This document shows positions 31,951 through 40,722 of a stretch of DNA of 64,000 nucleotides, piece after piece. Source of the stretch: Akkermansiaceae bacterium (GTDB taxonomy: Bacteria; Verrucomicrobiota; Verrucomicrobiia; Verrucomicrobiales; Akkermansiaceae); assembly GCA_017798145.1 (NCBI GenBank), contig CP059069.1:4263226-4327225 (forward strand), read 5' to 3'. The notes below the pieces were generated by a model, which was given only the letters and a program-made list of their open reading frames with translations, did not search any database and had not been told where the DNA came from. Position numbers and translations under genes: made by a program. Within the stretch, counting starts at the first letter, position 1. Each line of letters begins with the position of its first letter.

Positions 31951-33441
31951 TCAGCGCCGCTTGCTCGGTTTGAGGGGCAGGCAGTTGCCGCGATAGCCGG
32001 TCAACAGCCGGGCCAGGTGGTTTTCGGTTTCGGAATGCTCGGGTCTTCCGCTGAGGTTGAGTTGTTCAAGGCCTTGGCTGGTGATGTCGTAGAGTTCCCT
32101 GGCGATGACATCGGATTTATCGCTGTGGAACCATTCGACGTATCTCCAGTCCTTGGTGCGGATCGAGTAGCCCATTGTCTCGATCCCATCCGGGGCGCTC
32201 CAGATCCCGTGGCGGAGGAACTGGCTGAAGGCATGGGGCTTGCCTTCCGCATCGGCGTTTTCGAAATGCTTGGCAAGGCTTTCACCGGCCAAGCCCTCCG
32301 GGCGAGGTAGCCCGGCGAGGTCGCAGAGGGTGGGGTAGATATCGACGGACTCGACGATCTGCGGGCGTTTGCCATCGTCCGCAACCGCTTGGGCGGGCTT
32401 GATGATGAGAGGGACGCGGGTGTCCATTTCGTAGTTCGTCATCTTGCACCAGCTGCCGTAGTCGCCGAGTTTCCAGCCGTTGTCGCCCCACAGTATGATG
32501 ATGGTTTCATCGAGGATGCCGAGGGCTTCGAGGTGGTCGAGCACCTTGCCGATCTGGGTGTCGATGTATGTGACGGATGCGAAATATCCGTGGCGGAGCC
32601 GCCGGGAGTCCTCGGCGTTGAGCTGGGATTCGTTGGGGTGTGTGCAATCCTTGAAATCGGAGTAGCCGCGGAGCTCGCGCATGTTGTTCAGGGCCATGGG
32701 AGGCGCTCCGAGCGGCGGCATGTCGTATTCCGCCAGCTCGATCGTCTCGCGGTCGTACATGTCCCAGTATTTTTTCGGGACGTTGAAGGGCAGGTGCGGG
32801 CGGTAGTAGCCGAGCCCGAAGAAAAAGGGTTTGTCGAGCCTGCTCAACTCGCTGAGCTTCGCGAGCGCGACGTCAGTCTGGGCGCCATCGTAGTAGGCGT
32901 CGTCGGGGACGTCGGGCATTTCGGTTGCGCAGGCTTTCAGGTACCACTGGCCGTATTCATCGACGAAGCGGCTGCCTGTGCCTTCCTCCTCGGTGATCTG
33001 TTTTTTCCTCTGCTCGAGGTAATGGATGTTCCCGTCGTCCCGGTAGACGGCATCCGGGTCGTAGGGGTAGCCGGGGATGTGCATCTGCGGCTCCGACCAG
33101 GAGATGGGGTCGGGTTTGTCGTTGTGGTAGATTTTGCCGATGGCGGCGGTGTGGTAGCCGTTCTGTTTGAAATGCTGGGGCAGCGTCACGACATCCGGGG
33201 AGTTTTCCCTGAAATGGGTGTCAAGGCCCCAGAGGCTCAGCTCGTCGGGCCGCTTGCCGGTGAGCATGCTGGCGCGGGAGGGGTTGCAGACGGCGATCTG
33301 GACGTAGGATTTCTCGAACAGGCAGCCCTTTGCCGCGAGGCGGTCGATGTTCGGGCTGATGACGTGCTTGCAGCCGTAGCAGTTGAGTTCCGGGCGGAGG
33401 TCGTCGGCGAAGATGAAGAGGACGTTGGGTTTGTTTTTCAT
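31951..33441 (-). CDS. iduronate-2-sulfatase-like sulfatase
   Basis: 496 residues. FIFADDLRPELNCYG metal site, formylglycine Cys C52 in AVCNPSRASMLTGKRP, AIGKIYHN and IILWGDNGWKLGDYG. The ADDLRPELxxYG start and GKIYH (not GKWH) are typical of iduronate-2-sulfatase-like enzymes. No signal peptide is visible at ATG 33441, unlike the other sulfatase, so either export uses another route or the enzyme is cytosolic. The start overlaps the stop of the upstream membrane gene (ATGA). Substrate unknown. Confidence 0.9.
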   Translation of the reverse strand: MKNKPNVLFIFADDLRPELNCYGCKHVISPNIDRLAAKGCLFEKSYVQIAVCNPSRASMLTGKRPDELSLWGLDTHFRENSPDVVTLPQHFKQNGYHTAAIGKIYHNDKPDPISWSEPQMHIPGYPYDPDAVYRDDGNIHYLEQRKKQITEEEGTGSRFVDEYGQWYLKACATEMPDVPDDAYYDGAQTDVALAKLSELSRLDKPFFFGLGYYRPHLPFNVPKKYWDMYDRETIELAEYDMPPLGAPPMALNNMRELRGYSDFKDCTHPNESQLNAEDSRRLRHGYFASVTYIDTQIGKVLDHLEALGILDETIIILWGDNGWKLGDYGSWCKMTNYEMDTRVPLIIKPAQAVADDGKRPQIVESVDIYPTLCDLAGLPRPEGLAGESLAKHFENADAEGKPHAFSQFLRHGIWSAPDGIETMGYSIRTKDWRYVEWFHSDKSDVIARELYDITSQGLEQLNLSGRPEHSETENHLARLLTGYRGNCLPLKPSKRR

Positions 33442-33791
33442 GTGTCGGGAGGAGGTGATGGGAGCTTGGGGAGGCTGAGGGAGCGGATGAGGGCGGTGAG
33501 GAAGAGGAGGGAGGCTAGGGCGGCGAGGGACAGGGTGATTTTTGTTGTCACGACCAGTAATGAAATTTCGTCCATTGATTTCTCAAATCCGTCAGGTCTT
33601 TCAATTTGTCCCACTGTTATAATTGTCCCGAAAACCTGACTCATCGCCATGGAATGGCATTTGGTGGCCATTGCTAAAAACAGGGGAGTGATAGCCAAGG
33701 CCAGCCACATCGCCCTCTTCCAGAAACGCTTTTTTCGGATGAGGATGGTGGCTTGCTCCGGGGGGAGGATATCGAGTTGTGAGGGTTGCAT
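33438..33791 (-). CDS. small two-helix membrane protein, paralogue A
   Basis: 117 residues from ATG 33791. N-terminal LDILPPEQATILIRKKRFWKRAMW, then two membrane segments (LALAITPLFLAM and LSLAALASLLFLTALIRSLSLPKLP). It is clearly related to the protein at 34543-34884 (shared LPPE..ILIRKKRFWK..MW and LIR.LSLPKLP), with the NlpC/P60 gene between them. The overlap with the sulfatase start suggests cotranslation. Function unknown. Confidence 0.75.
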   Translation of the reverse strand: MQPSQLDILPPEQATILIRKKRFWKRAMWLALAITPLFLAMATKCHSMAMSQVFGTIITVGQIERPDGFEKSMDEISLLVVTTKITLSLAALASLLFLTALIRSLSLPKLPSPPPDT

Positions 33792-33805
33792 CGTGTTGCT
33801 GCGGA

Positions 33806-34525
33806 CTAAAGCCCGCGCTCCGTGAGGATGCTCCAGCGGTGTGTGGTGATGGGGACTGTGAACCAGCCGTTTTCCGATGTCCTGCCGTTTGCGATGGTGA
33901 CCTTGCCTGCGCCTGGGTCCGCCTGGATCCAATCCTCCCCGCCGAGGTAGGCGAGGATGTGCCGCCTGTCTGCGGTGACGGCGAGATCCCCGGGCTGGAG
34001 CTTCGCATAGTCCATTTGTGCGATGGTGCCACTTTCTCCGGTTGGGATGGTGAAATCCATGTATCCCTCGGCGAGTGCCTTGGCGCTGGCGTCGTTCCAC
34101 CATTGCCTGAAGAAGAGCCGGAGGCTGCCGCCATTCATGGATTTGACGCCGTTGGAGAAAAGGGCTTCGCGCAGGGCTTTGCGGGGGAGGCCGGAACAGT
34201 CGATGCCGCGCCCGTTTTCGCCGCCCCAGTGGTATTTCGTGCCTTGGTAGGAGATCATGCGGCGGAGGAAATCGTCGCGCAGGGCTTCGCGGTTGATGGG
34301 CTTTGCGGGGAGGAGAAATGGGATGATGAGGAGCAGGGGGAGGGCTAGCAAGATGTAGCGGGCGGATTTCCTTTTCCAGGATAGCAGGACGGGGCCGAGC
34401 CAGATTCCAAGCATCGCGGCGAGGATGATGAGGCGTTGGAGCTTTGTGGACACGGGATCGAGGTCCACGACGATGAGCGCCGCGAGGGATCCGAAGGTGA
34501 GGAGCAGGAGGAGGCGCGGGATCAT
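33806..34525 (-). CDS. NlpC/P60-type cell-wall peptidase with N-terminal membrane helices
   Basis: 239 residues from ATG 34525. Three hydrophobic segments within the first 80 residues, then an NlpC/P60-like domain: YHWGGENGRGIDCSGLPRKAL with the catalytic Cys, and RHILAYLGGEDWIQADP with the catalytic His and a following polar residue. Such enzymes cut D-Glu-mDAP or related peptide bonds. The usual DCSGLV reads DCSGLP. Anchored to the membrane with the domain probably outside. Sits between two paralogous small membrane genes with gaps under 20 bases, so it is part of a minus-strand operon below prfA. Confidence 0.8.
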   Translation of the reverse strand: MIPRLLLLLTFGSLAALIVVDLDPVSTKLQRLIILAAMLGIWLGPVLLSWKRKSARYILLALPLLLIIPFLLPAKPINREALRDDFLRRMISYQGTKYHWGGENGRGIDCSGLPRKALREALFSNGVKSMNGGSLRLFFRQWWNDASAKALAEGYMDFTIPTGESGTIAQMDYAKLQPGDLAVTADRRHILAYLGGEDWIQADPGAGKVTIANGRTSENGWFTVPITTHRWSILTERGL

Positions 34526-34542
34526 GCGGGAGTGCCGTGCTT

Positions 34543-34884
34543 TCAGCCGGCTTGGGTTGAGTTTTCGGGCAGCTTGGGGAGGGAGAGGCAGCGTATGAGG
34601 GAGACGAGGAAGATGAGAAATGCGAGCAGTGCCGGTGGCAGCGACCAGAGGCTGATGAGCATGGCTTCGGAGATGTCGCCGGCGAGCACGCTGGGGTCTG
34701 CGGACCCATTTGCCTGCAGCGATGAGAACGCGGCGGTCATTTTGATCACCGTTCCGCTGACGGCGATCATGGCCAGCATGACGCCGACACCCAGCGAGAT
34801 CCACATGGTCTTTTTCCAGAAACGTTTTTTGCGGATGAGGATGGCGGCATGCTCCGGGGGGAGGGTTTCGAGTTGGGAGTGCAT
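34543..34884 (-). CDS. small two-helix membrane protein, paralogue B
   Basis: 113 residues from ATG 34884, chosen because MHSQLETLPPEHAAIL aligns with MQPSQLDILPPEQATIL of the paralogue at 33438; ATGs at 34905 and 34929 are in frame. Conserved juxtamembrane ILIRKKRFWKKTMW, two hydrophobic segments and the closing CLSLPKLPENS. Function unknown. Lies directly downstream of prfA. Confidence 0.7.
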   Translation of the reverse strand: MHSQLETLPPEHAAILIRKKRFWKKTMWISLGVGVMLAMIAVSGTVIKMTAAFSSLQANGSADPSVLAGDISEAMLISLWSLPPALLAFLIFLVSLIRCLSLPKLPENSTQAG

Positions 34885-34928
34885 GGGAATTGTCAGTGTT
34901 TGCATGGCGGATGAGCTCCTCCGCCACA

Positions 34929-36002
34929 TTACATGCCCGCCTCGGCGAGACGCTCGGCCATTTCGTGTTTCATGAGCTGGTCGGTCAGCTCGGAAAGTGA
35001 GCCGGACATGACAGCGTCGATGTTGTGGGTGGTGAACCCGATGCGGTGGTCGGTGATGCGGCTCTGGGGGAAGTTGTAGGTGCGGATCTTCTCCGAGCGG
35101 TCTCCGGAGCCGATGAGGGCACGGCGGTTCTCGGAATACTCGGCCATCTGTTCCTGCATTTTCTTTTCGTAGAGCCGCGAGCGCATGATCTGCAGGGCCA
35201 TCTCCTTGTTCTTGGTCTGGGAGCGACCATGCTCGCAGCGGACGTAGAGGCCGGTGGGAAGGTGGAAGATCTGGACGGCGGAGTCTGTCGTGTTGACGTG
35301 CTGGCCACCCGCGCCGCCGGAGCGGCAGACCTCGATGCGGAGGTCTTCCATTTTCATGTCCACATCAACCTCCTCCGCCTCCGGGAGTACGGCGACGGTG
35401 ATCGTGGAGGTATGGATGCGGCCCTGGGTCTCGGTGGCGGGGACGCGTTGTACGCGGTGGACGCCGGACTCGTATTTGAGGTGGCGGAAGACCTCGTCGC
35501 CGGTGATTTTCAGGATGACCTCCTTGAAGCCGCCGACCTCGGAGGGCGAGCTTTCGAGGTGCTCGGACTTCCATCCCATCGCATCGGCATGGCGTTGGTA
35601 GAGGCGCATCATTTCCGCTGCAAAGAGCGATGCCTCGTCGCCGCCCGCACCGGCGCGGATCTCGATGAGTGCGTCGCGGTCTTCGTTGGGATCGGCGGGG
35701 AGGAGGGCGTATTGGATGTCCTCGCGGAGTTTTACCAATGATCTCTCAAGCTCCGGGATTTCCTCGGCGGCCATCTCCGCCATTTCCCGGTCATCGGATT
35801 TCGCGAGTTCCTGGTTGTCGGCGAGCTGGGTCTCGGTGGATTGCAGGGTTTCCCAAAGATTGAGAGTCTGCTGGAGCTTGCGGTGTTCGCGGAGGATTTC
35901 GGTGGCGCGTTTCGGGTTGTCGAAAAGATTCGGGTTGCCGACCGCTTCCTCGAGTTCGCGGAAGCGGTCCTTTCGTTTGGCGATGAGATGAGAGTAGTCC
36001 AT
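34929..36002 (-). CDS. prfA: peptide chain release factor 1
   Basis: 357 residues. Catalytic GGQ in SGGAGGQHVNTTDSAV, and the stop-codon selectivity tripeptide PAT in RVPATETQGRIHTS, which marks RF1 (UAA/UAG) rather than RF2 (SPF). Normal length, ATG 36002. No programmed frameshift, as expected for RF1. prmC (hemK), often next, is not adjacent here. Confidence 0.97.
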   Translation of the reverse strand: MDYSHLIAKRKDRFRELEEAVGNPNLFDNPKRATEILREHRKLQQTLNLWETLQSTETQLADNQELAKSDDREMAEMAAEEIPELERSLVKLREDIQYALLPADPNEDRDALIEIRAGAGGDEASLFAAEMMRLYQRHADAMGWKSEHLESSPSEVGGFKEVILKITGDEVFRHLKYESGVHRVQRVPATETQGRIHTSTITVAVLPEAEEVDVDMKMEDLRIEVCRSGGAGGQHVNTTDSAVQIFHLPTGLYVRCEHGRSQTKNKEMALQIMRSRLYEKKMQEQMAEYSENRRALIGSGDRSEKIRTYNFPQSRITDHRIGFTTHNIDAVMSGSLSELTDQLMKHEMAERLAEAGM

Positions 36003-36188
36003 GGGTGAACACCGGGTCGCTTGGATAGCGTTGGGGCGGATTTTCTAGCTGTTTATCGAGGTGCTGTCCAACCCTGCCTTAGCATGGTGTGCGATAGGCT
36101 GCGCATGGTTTCCTGGCGGGTTGCAAAAGGTGTGTTTGCCTGCGAAGCTCAGCCTAGGCCATGGTGCCGGTGTAAAACCCATAAAGCG

Positions 36189-37079
36189 ATGAACGAGACA
36201 AAGAAGAAGCCCATGATAGTTGCCGGAATTGATTTTTCGGATTCCTCCCCGGTAGTGCTTCGGCACGCCCTTCACGCGGCGTCGGCCTGCGGCGGTAGCG
36301 TGGTCGCGGTGCATGTGCTGGACAAAAGCATGCGCGAGCACAGGGAGGCGAGCGGCCACGGGAATCCCGGTTTCGAGGCGCTCAGGGAGCAGGCGGAGTC
36401 GCGTTTCGCCCGGCTTCCGGGTGTTAAGGACGGGACTGTCGATCTGAGCTTCACCGTTAGCATCGGCAAGCCCGCCGTGGAAATGGCGGCGCTGGCCGCC
36501 GATCTGGGTGCGGATTTCCTGGTCATTGCCGCGAATGACCTGACCAAGAAACGGCTTGGCTCCGTGGCGGCGCGATGTCTGCGCATGGCTCCCTGCGATG
36601 TGTTAGTTCTGCGGGATTGGCAGGGTGGTGATTTCCGGAAAATCGTGGTCTGCACGGATTTCTCCGCCACGGCGGATCGGGCAATCAGGCGGGCGGCAGC
36701 GATGGCGGGGCGCAGCGGGGCGGCCCTGGAGATTGTCAACGTGATCTTCCCTCCTGGGCTCGACAGCTGGGGGGGTGTGTTGGAGCACGCTGCGGATGCG
36801 CCGGAATCCTACGAGGAGGAATGCCGTGCCGCCGCGAAGGCAAGGATGGCCGCGTGCCTGAAAAAACACTCCGCCATCCTGGAGGGTGTGCGGCATGAGG
36901 CAGTGATCCTAGAGTCCGAGATGCCCTCCGTGAAAATCACCGGCCACGTATCCTCCTGCGGGGCGGATCTGGTGGTGATGGGCACCCACGGGCAATCGCC
37001 GATCATGAGCCATTTCATCGGGACGAATGCCGAGCGCCTGATCCAGGATGCTCCGGTCTCCGTCTTTGCGGTGAGGTGA
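36189..37079 (+). CDS. tandem universal stress protein
   Basis: 296 residues from ATG 36189 with two UspA domains, about 10-140 and 150-296. The second retains the ATP-binding loop GTHGQSPIMSHFIGTNAERLI (G-2x-G-9x-G-T); the first has a degenerate version (AANDLTKKRLGSVAARCLR), so only the second probably binds ATP. Each domain opens with a strand ending in a conserved Asp (AGIDFSDSS, VCTDFSATA). Divergent from prfA. Confidence 0.9.
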   Translation: MNETKKKPMIVAGIDFSDSSPVVLRHALHAASACGGSVVAVHVLDKSMREHREASGHGNPGFEALREQAESRFARLPGVKDGTVDLSFTVSIGKPAVEMAALAADLGADFLVIAANDLTKKRLGSVAARCLRMAPCDVLVLRDWQGGDFRKIVVCTDFSATADRAIRRAAAMAGRSGAALEIVNVIFPPGLDSWGGVLEHAADAPESYEEECRAAAKARMAACLKKHSAILEGVRHEAVILESEMPSVKITGHVSSCGADLVVMGTHGQSPIMSHFIGTNAERLIQDAPVSVFAVR

Positions 37080-37144
37080 GCCGCCGTTCTGATTTGCCAC
37101 GGGGCGGTTGACGATCCATCGGATGCCTAGGTAGCGTAGCGCCG

Positions 37145-38854
37145 ATGATGAACCGAAAGATGGCGTGGGCGATCAGCCTTGGGGTGGCGGCGCTGTTTGC
37201 GGTATTCTTCATCTATCCGGCGGGCATGGTGGTGAAGCAGGCTTTCGAGGCCAAGGATGTGGACGGCGGGACGGTGTGGACCCTGGATTTCATCGGGTCG
37301 GTTTTCTCGAATCCGATCTACCGCGAGGGGCTCTGGAACGCGCTGATGATGGGTGTGGTGAGCACGCTGCTGACGCTGCTGCTGGCGTTTCCGTTGGCAC
37401 TGGTGGCGCACCGTTATGATTTCGTTGGGAAAAAGTTTCTCGGGATCCTGGTGCTGGCTCCGATGATTCTGCCTCCCTTTGTCGGTGCGGTGGGGATCAA
37501 GCAGATGCTGGGGGTGAACGGGGCTTTCAACGCCCTGCTGATCGACCTCGGTGCGATGGACGCGGCACATCCTTTCGATTGGCTGGCGCAAGGGCGTTTC
37601 CTGGGGATCGTGGTGATGAACGCGCTGCATCTTTATCCCATCCTCTACATGAACATCGCCGCCGCGCTCTCGAACCTCGATCCGGCTATGGAGCAGGCGG
37701 CGGAGAACCTGGGTTGCCCGCCTTGGAAGCGGTTTTTCAAGATCACCCTGCCCCTGGCCATGCCTGGGGTGTTTGCGGGGAGTTCGCTGGTTTTCATCTG
37801 GTCGTTCACGGAGCTGGGTGTTCCGCTGGTTTTCGATTATGCACGGATCGCGCCGGTGCAGATTTTCGACGGGATCAAGGGGCTGGAGAAAAACCCGGTG
37901 CCCTACGCGTTGACGGCGATCCTGCTGGTGGTCGCGGCGACTGTGTTCGCGCTGGCGAAACTGGTGATGGGCAGGGCTCCGCTGGGCACCGCGCCCAGGC
38001 CAAAGGGGCGCAGCGATGGGAAGAAGATCGGCGGGATCAAGGGATTGGCCTGTGCGGCGTTTTTCCTCGGGACTTTCCTGATCGCATCGATCCCGCATGC
38101 GGGAGTGGTTTTCCTTTCGCTGGCGGAACGGTGGTATGGGACGGTCATCCCCGATGAGCTGACGATGCGGCACTACATCGAGGCGCTCGGCAACGGGCTG
38201 GTGGTGCCATCGATCCAGAACAGCCTGATGTATGCCGGGACTGCGACGGTGCTGGCGGTGCTGATTGGGCTCTGCGTGGCGTGGGTGGTGGTGAGATCGG
38301 ATCTTAAAATACGCGGCTGGCTGGACGCGCTGGTGATGATGCCGCTGGCCGTGCCGGGGCTTGTGATGGCTTTCGGTTACCTCGCGCTCTCACAGGAAGG
38401 GAAGCCGTTCGCGTTTCTGGTCGGTGCGGGCGGCAGCCCGTTTTTCCTGCTGGTGATCGCCTACTGCATCCGGCGCTTGCCCTATGTAGTGAGGGCGGCG
38501 GTGGCGGGCTTGCAGCAGAGCAATCCCGCGCTGGAGGAGGCGGCGAAATCGCTGGGTGCGACTCCGCTGCGGATGATGCGGCGGGTGGCGATCCCGCTGA
38601 TCGGGGCGAACGTCGCGGCGGGTGCGATCCTCGGCTTCGCCTTCGCGATGCTTGAGGTGAGCGACAGCCTGATCCTCGCCCAACAGGCGCAGCATTACCC
38701 GATCACCAAGGCCATCTACACTCTCCTCAGCACGCTCGGGAACGGCACCGAACTGGCCGCCGCGCTGGGCGTCTGGGCTATGGTTTTCCTGTCCGTAGCC
38801 ATCATGGGTGCCGCCGTCCTGGGAGGGAAGCGGGGCGGGCTTTTCAAGGTCTGA
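37145..38854 (+). CDS. ABC transporter permease, fused double type (Fe3+/thiamine class)
   Basis: 569 residues with about 12 membrane segments in two BPD_transp_1 halves. Each half has the EAA loop that docks the ATPase: EQAAENLGCPPWKRFFKITLPLAMPG and EEAAKSLGATPLRMMRRVAIPL. This fused arrangement is typical of FbpB/AfuB, ThiP and PhnE-like permeases. Neither a substrate-binding protein nor an ATPase is within reach, so the substrate is unknown and the partners must be encoded elsewhere. Related members transport iron, thiamine or 2-aminoethylphosphonate. Confidence 0.88.
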   Translation: MMNRKMAWAISLGVAALFAVFFIYPAGMVVKQAFEAKDVDGGTVWTLDFIGSVFSNPIYREGLWNALMMGVVSTLLTLLLAFPLALVAHRYDFVGKKFLGILVLAPMILPPFVGAVGIKQMLGVNGAFNALLIDLGAMDAAHPFDWLAQGRFLGIVVMNALHLYPILYMNIAAALSNLDPAMEQAAENLGCPPWKRFFKITLPLAMPGVFAGSSLVFIWSFTELGVPLVFDYARIAPVQIFDGIKGLEKNPVPYALTAILLVVAATVFALAKLVMGRAPLGTAPRPKGRSDGKKIGGIKGLACAAFFLGTFLIASIPHAGVVFLSLAERWYGTVIPDELTMRHYIEALGNGLVVPSIQNSLMYAGTATVLAVLIGLCVAWVVVRSDLKIRGWLDALVMMPLAVPGLVMAFGYLALSQEGKPFAFLVGAGGSPFFLLVIAYCIRRLPYVVRAAVAGLQQSNPALEEAAKSLGATPLRMMRRVAIPLIGANVAAGAILGFAFAMLEVSDSLILAQQAQHYPITKAIYTLLSTLGNGTELAAALGVWAMVFLSVAIMGAAVLGGKRGGLFKV

Positions 38855-38869
38855 AATCCCAGCGTGGGG

Positions 38870-38939
38870 AAAAAAGAGCGGCCCGGTCGATCATCCCTTT
38901 GGAAAACCCATTAACCTAGGGGCGTCTCGACCGGACCGC
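38870..38939 (-). terminator. metF terminator with unusually long apical loop
   Basis: On the minus strand a 13-bp stem (arms 38927-38939 and 38878-38890, complete with one G-U pair) is followed by CUC(U)6 (38870-38875 are A on the plus strand). The stem encloses 36 bases (38891-38926), many more than a normal terminator loop. On the plus strand one pair becomes A-C, so minus is favoured. It lies 66 bases after the metF stop. Confidence 0.75.
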
Positions 38940-39005
38940 TTGTCTTGCGACATGGAGAGATAAGCGGGTTCCGTGCCAAATCTTTCAGCATCTCAGGAAA
39001 TTTTC

Positions 39006-39905
39006 CTACAAACCGAGCGAGGCGTAGATCTGGCGGGTGGCGTGGGATTTGTTGAGGGTGTAGAAATGGATGCCTGCCACATCGCCATCGAGGAGTTCCG
39101 CGCATTGCTGGGCGGCGTAATGGATGCCCGCCCGCTCGACGGCTCCAGGATCGTTCTTGGAGGCGGCGCGGTCGAGGGTTTTGAGAAGTTTCGCGGGATA
39201 GCGTGCACCGGCGGCGAGTTCCGCCATGCGTTTCATGCCGCCTGTGGAGGTGACGGGCATGATGCCGGCGATGATGGGGATGTTGATCCCGGCTATGGCG
39301 CAGCGCTCCCGGTAGTCGAAGAAATCATGGTTGTCGAAGAAGAGCTGGGTGCAGATGTAATCTGCCCCGGCATCGACCTTGGCCTTCATGTGGTCGAGTT
39401 CATCGACGCGGTTCGGGGTGGCCGGATGGCCTTCGGGAAAGCCGGCGACGCCGATCCCGAAGCCGCGCGGATCCGGATGTTTGCCGGATTGGTTGAAGGC
39501 GCGGATGTGGGTGACGAGGTCCGCGGCGTAGCGGAAATCGCCCTGGGACCAATCGTAGTCCGGCTGGTCTTTCGGAGGATCTCCGCGCAGGGCGAGGATA
39601 TTGGAGACGCCGGCCTCGGCGTAGCGGGACAGGATGGCATCGATCTCCTCGCGGGTGTGGCCGACGCAGGTGAGGTGCGGGACTGGCGGGATGCTGGTGG
39701 TCTGCTTGATGCGGACGACGAGATCGTGGGTCAGCTCGCGGGTGGAGCCGCCGGCACCGTAGGTCACGGAGACGAAGGACGGGCAGAGCGTCTCAAGATC
39801 ACGGATGGTTTCATAAAGCTCCTCCCATGCAGCGGCCGCGCGGGGAGGATAAAACTCAAAGGACAGGGATGGCTTTGGGGAACCGAGGATATCGCTGATG
39901 TGCAT
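39006..39905 (-). CDS. metF: methylenetetrahydrofolate reductase
   Basis: 299 residues from ATG 39905. Reduces 5,10-methylene-THF to 5-methyl-THF with FAD, supplying methionine synthase. SFEFYPPRAAAAWEELYETI, SVTYGAGGSTRELT (FAD/folate site), HLTCVGHTREEID, LALRGDPPKD, GADYICTQLFFDN and PIIAGIMPVTS are all canonical. The frame is open 19 codons upstream without homology. Divergent from the EF-hand gene. No SAM or other known riboswitch was recognised in the 122-base upstream gap. Confidence 0.96.
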   Translation of the reverse strand: MHISDILGSPKPSLSFEFYPPRAAAAWEELYETIRDLETLCPSFVSVTYGAGGSTRELTHDLVVRIKQTTSIPPVPHLTCVGHTREEIDAILSRYAEAGVSNILALRGDPPKDQPDYDWSQGDFRYAADLVTHIRAFNQSGKHPDPRGFGIGVAGFPEGHPATPNRVDELDHMKAKVDAGADYICTQLFFDNHDFFDYRERCAIAGINIPIIAGIMPVTSTGGMKRMAELAAGARYPAKLLKTLDRAASKNDPGAVERAGIHYAAQQCAELLDGDVAGIHFYTLNKSHATRQIYASLGL

Positions 39906-40027
39906 GGTCTTGATCTTTGGGGCGGACTGGCGGAAATTCCCGCGAAACTTTTTGTAACGCAAGGTGTTTAGGAAAAAGGCTTGCGGATGCTTGCGCCGAA
40001 ATAGGAAATTTCAAACGCTAAACTTCG

Positions 40028-40609
40028 ATGAAGACGATACTTGTGACCTTGTTCCTTGCCGGGATTCTCACCCCGGCGACCATGGCCGAGGGCGATTTGC
40101 GCCGGCCGGGGGAGGGTATGCCTGAAAGGCCGCACCCTGAGGCAAGGCCCGGCAAAGAGGGGGGTAGGCGTATGGAGATGGAGGGGCGGGACGTGCGCGA
40201 GCGCCAGCCCTTCGGGAATCCCGGCGAGATGTTCAGGCGCATGGACAAGGATCTGGACGGGAACATCACCAAGCAGGAATTCTTCGCGGCCCCGCACATC
40301 CAGCGCCTGCCTGAGGACAAGCGCATCAAGATCTTCGCAAGGCTCGACGGCGATGGCGACGGCATGGTCAGCAAGGAGGAGATACGGCTGATGAGGCAGG
40401 ATGCGGAGCGCAAGTCCAAGGAGCAGTTCCGACATCTCGACGCGGACAACAGCGGTGGCCTGGATTATGAGGAGTTCAGCAAGGGCGAATTTATCTCCAA
40501 GTTGCCGGAGGAAAGGCGCAGGCAGTTTTTCGAGAGAATGGATACCGATGGCAACGGCGTGATAGATGCCGGGGACAGGCCCGCGGCTCCGCCAAGGCGC
40601 AAGCCGTAG
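40028..40609 (+). CDS. secreted EF-hand calcium-binding protein
   Basis: 193 residues. Signal peptide MKTILVTLFLAGILTPATMA, a Pro/Arg/Glu-rich linker (about 22-65), then four EF-hand loops: DKDLDGNITKQE, DGDGDGMVSKEE, DADNSGGLDYEE and DTDGNGVIDAGD, each with the Asp/Asn positions 1, 3, 5 and the position-12 acid (the last is D). A C-terminal PPRRKP tail follows. Probably a periplasmic calcium-binding protein; partner unknown. Confidence 0.85.
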   Translation: MKTILVTLFLAGILTPATMAEGDLRRPGEGMPERPHPEARPGKEGGRRMEMEGRDVRERQPFGNPGEMFRRMDKDLDGNITKQEFFAAPHIQRLPEDKRIKIFARLDGDGDGMVSKEEIRLMRQDAERKSKEQFRHLDADNSGGLDYEEFSKGEFISKLPEERRRQFFERMDTDGNGVIDAGDRPAAPPRRKP

Positions 40610-40722
40610 GGAGGCCGTACCCGCCGATCTGGCAAGCATGGGCATCCCGGATCAGGCCGCCGGGCGTCGGCAAAATATTCCGGCTCGACATCCTGCGGAT
40701 CTGGTGCGGATTCTTACCCGTC

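Noticed and set aside
39906..40027. Possible SAM or SAH riboswitch upstream of metF
   Set aside because: No known core of SAM-I, SAM-II, SAM-IV or SAH aptamers is visible in 122 bases.
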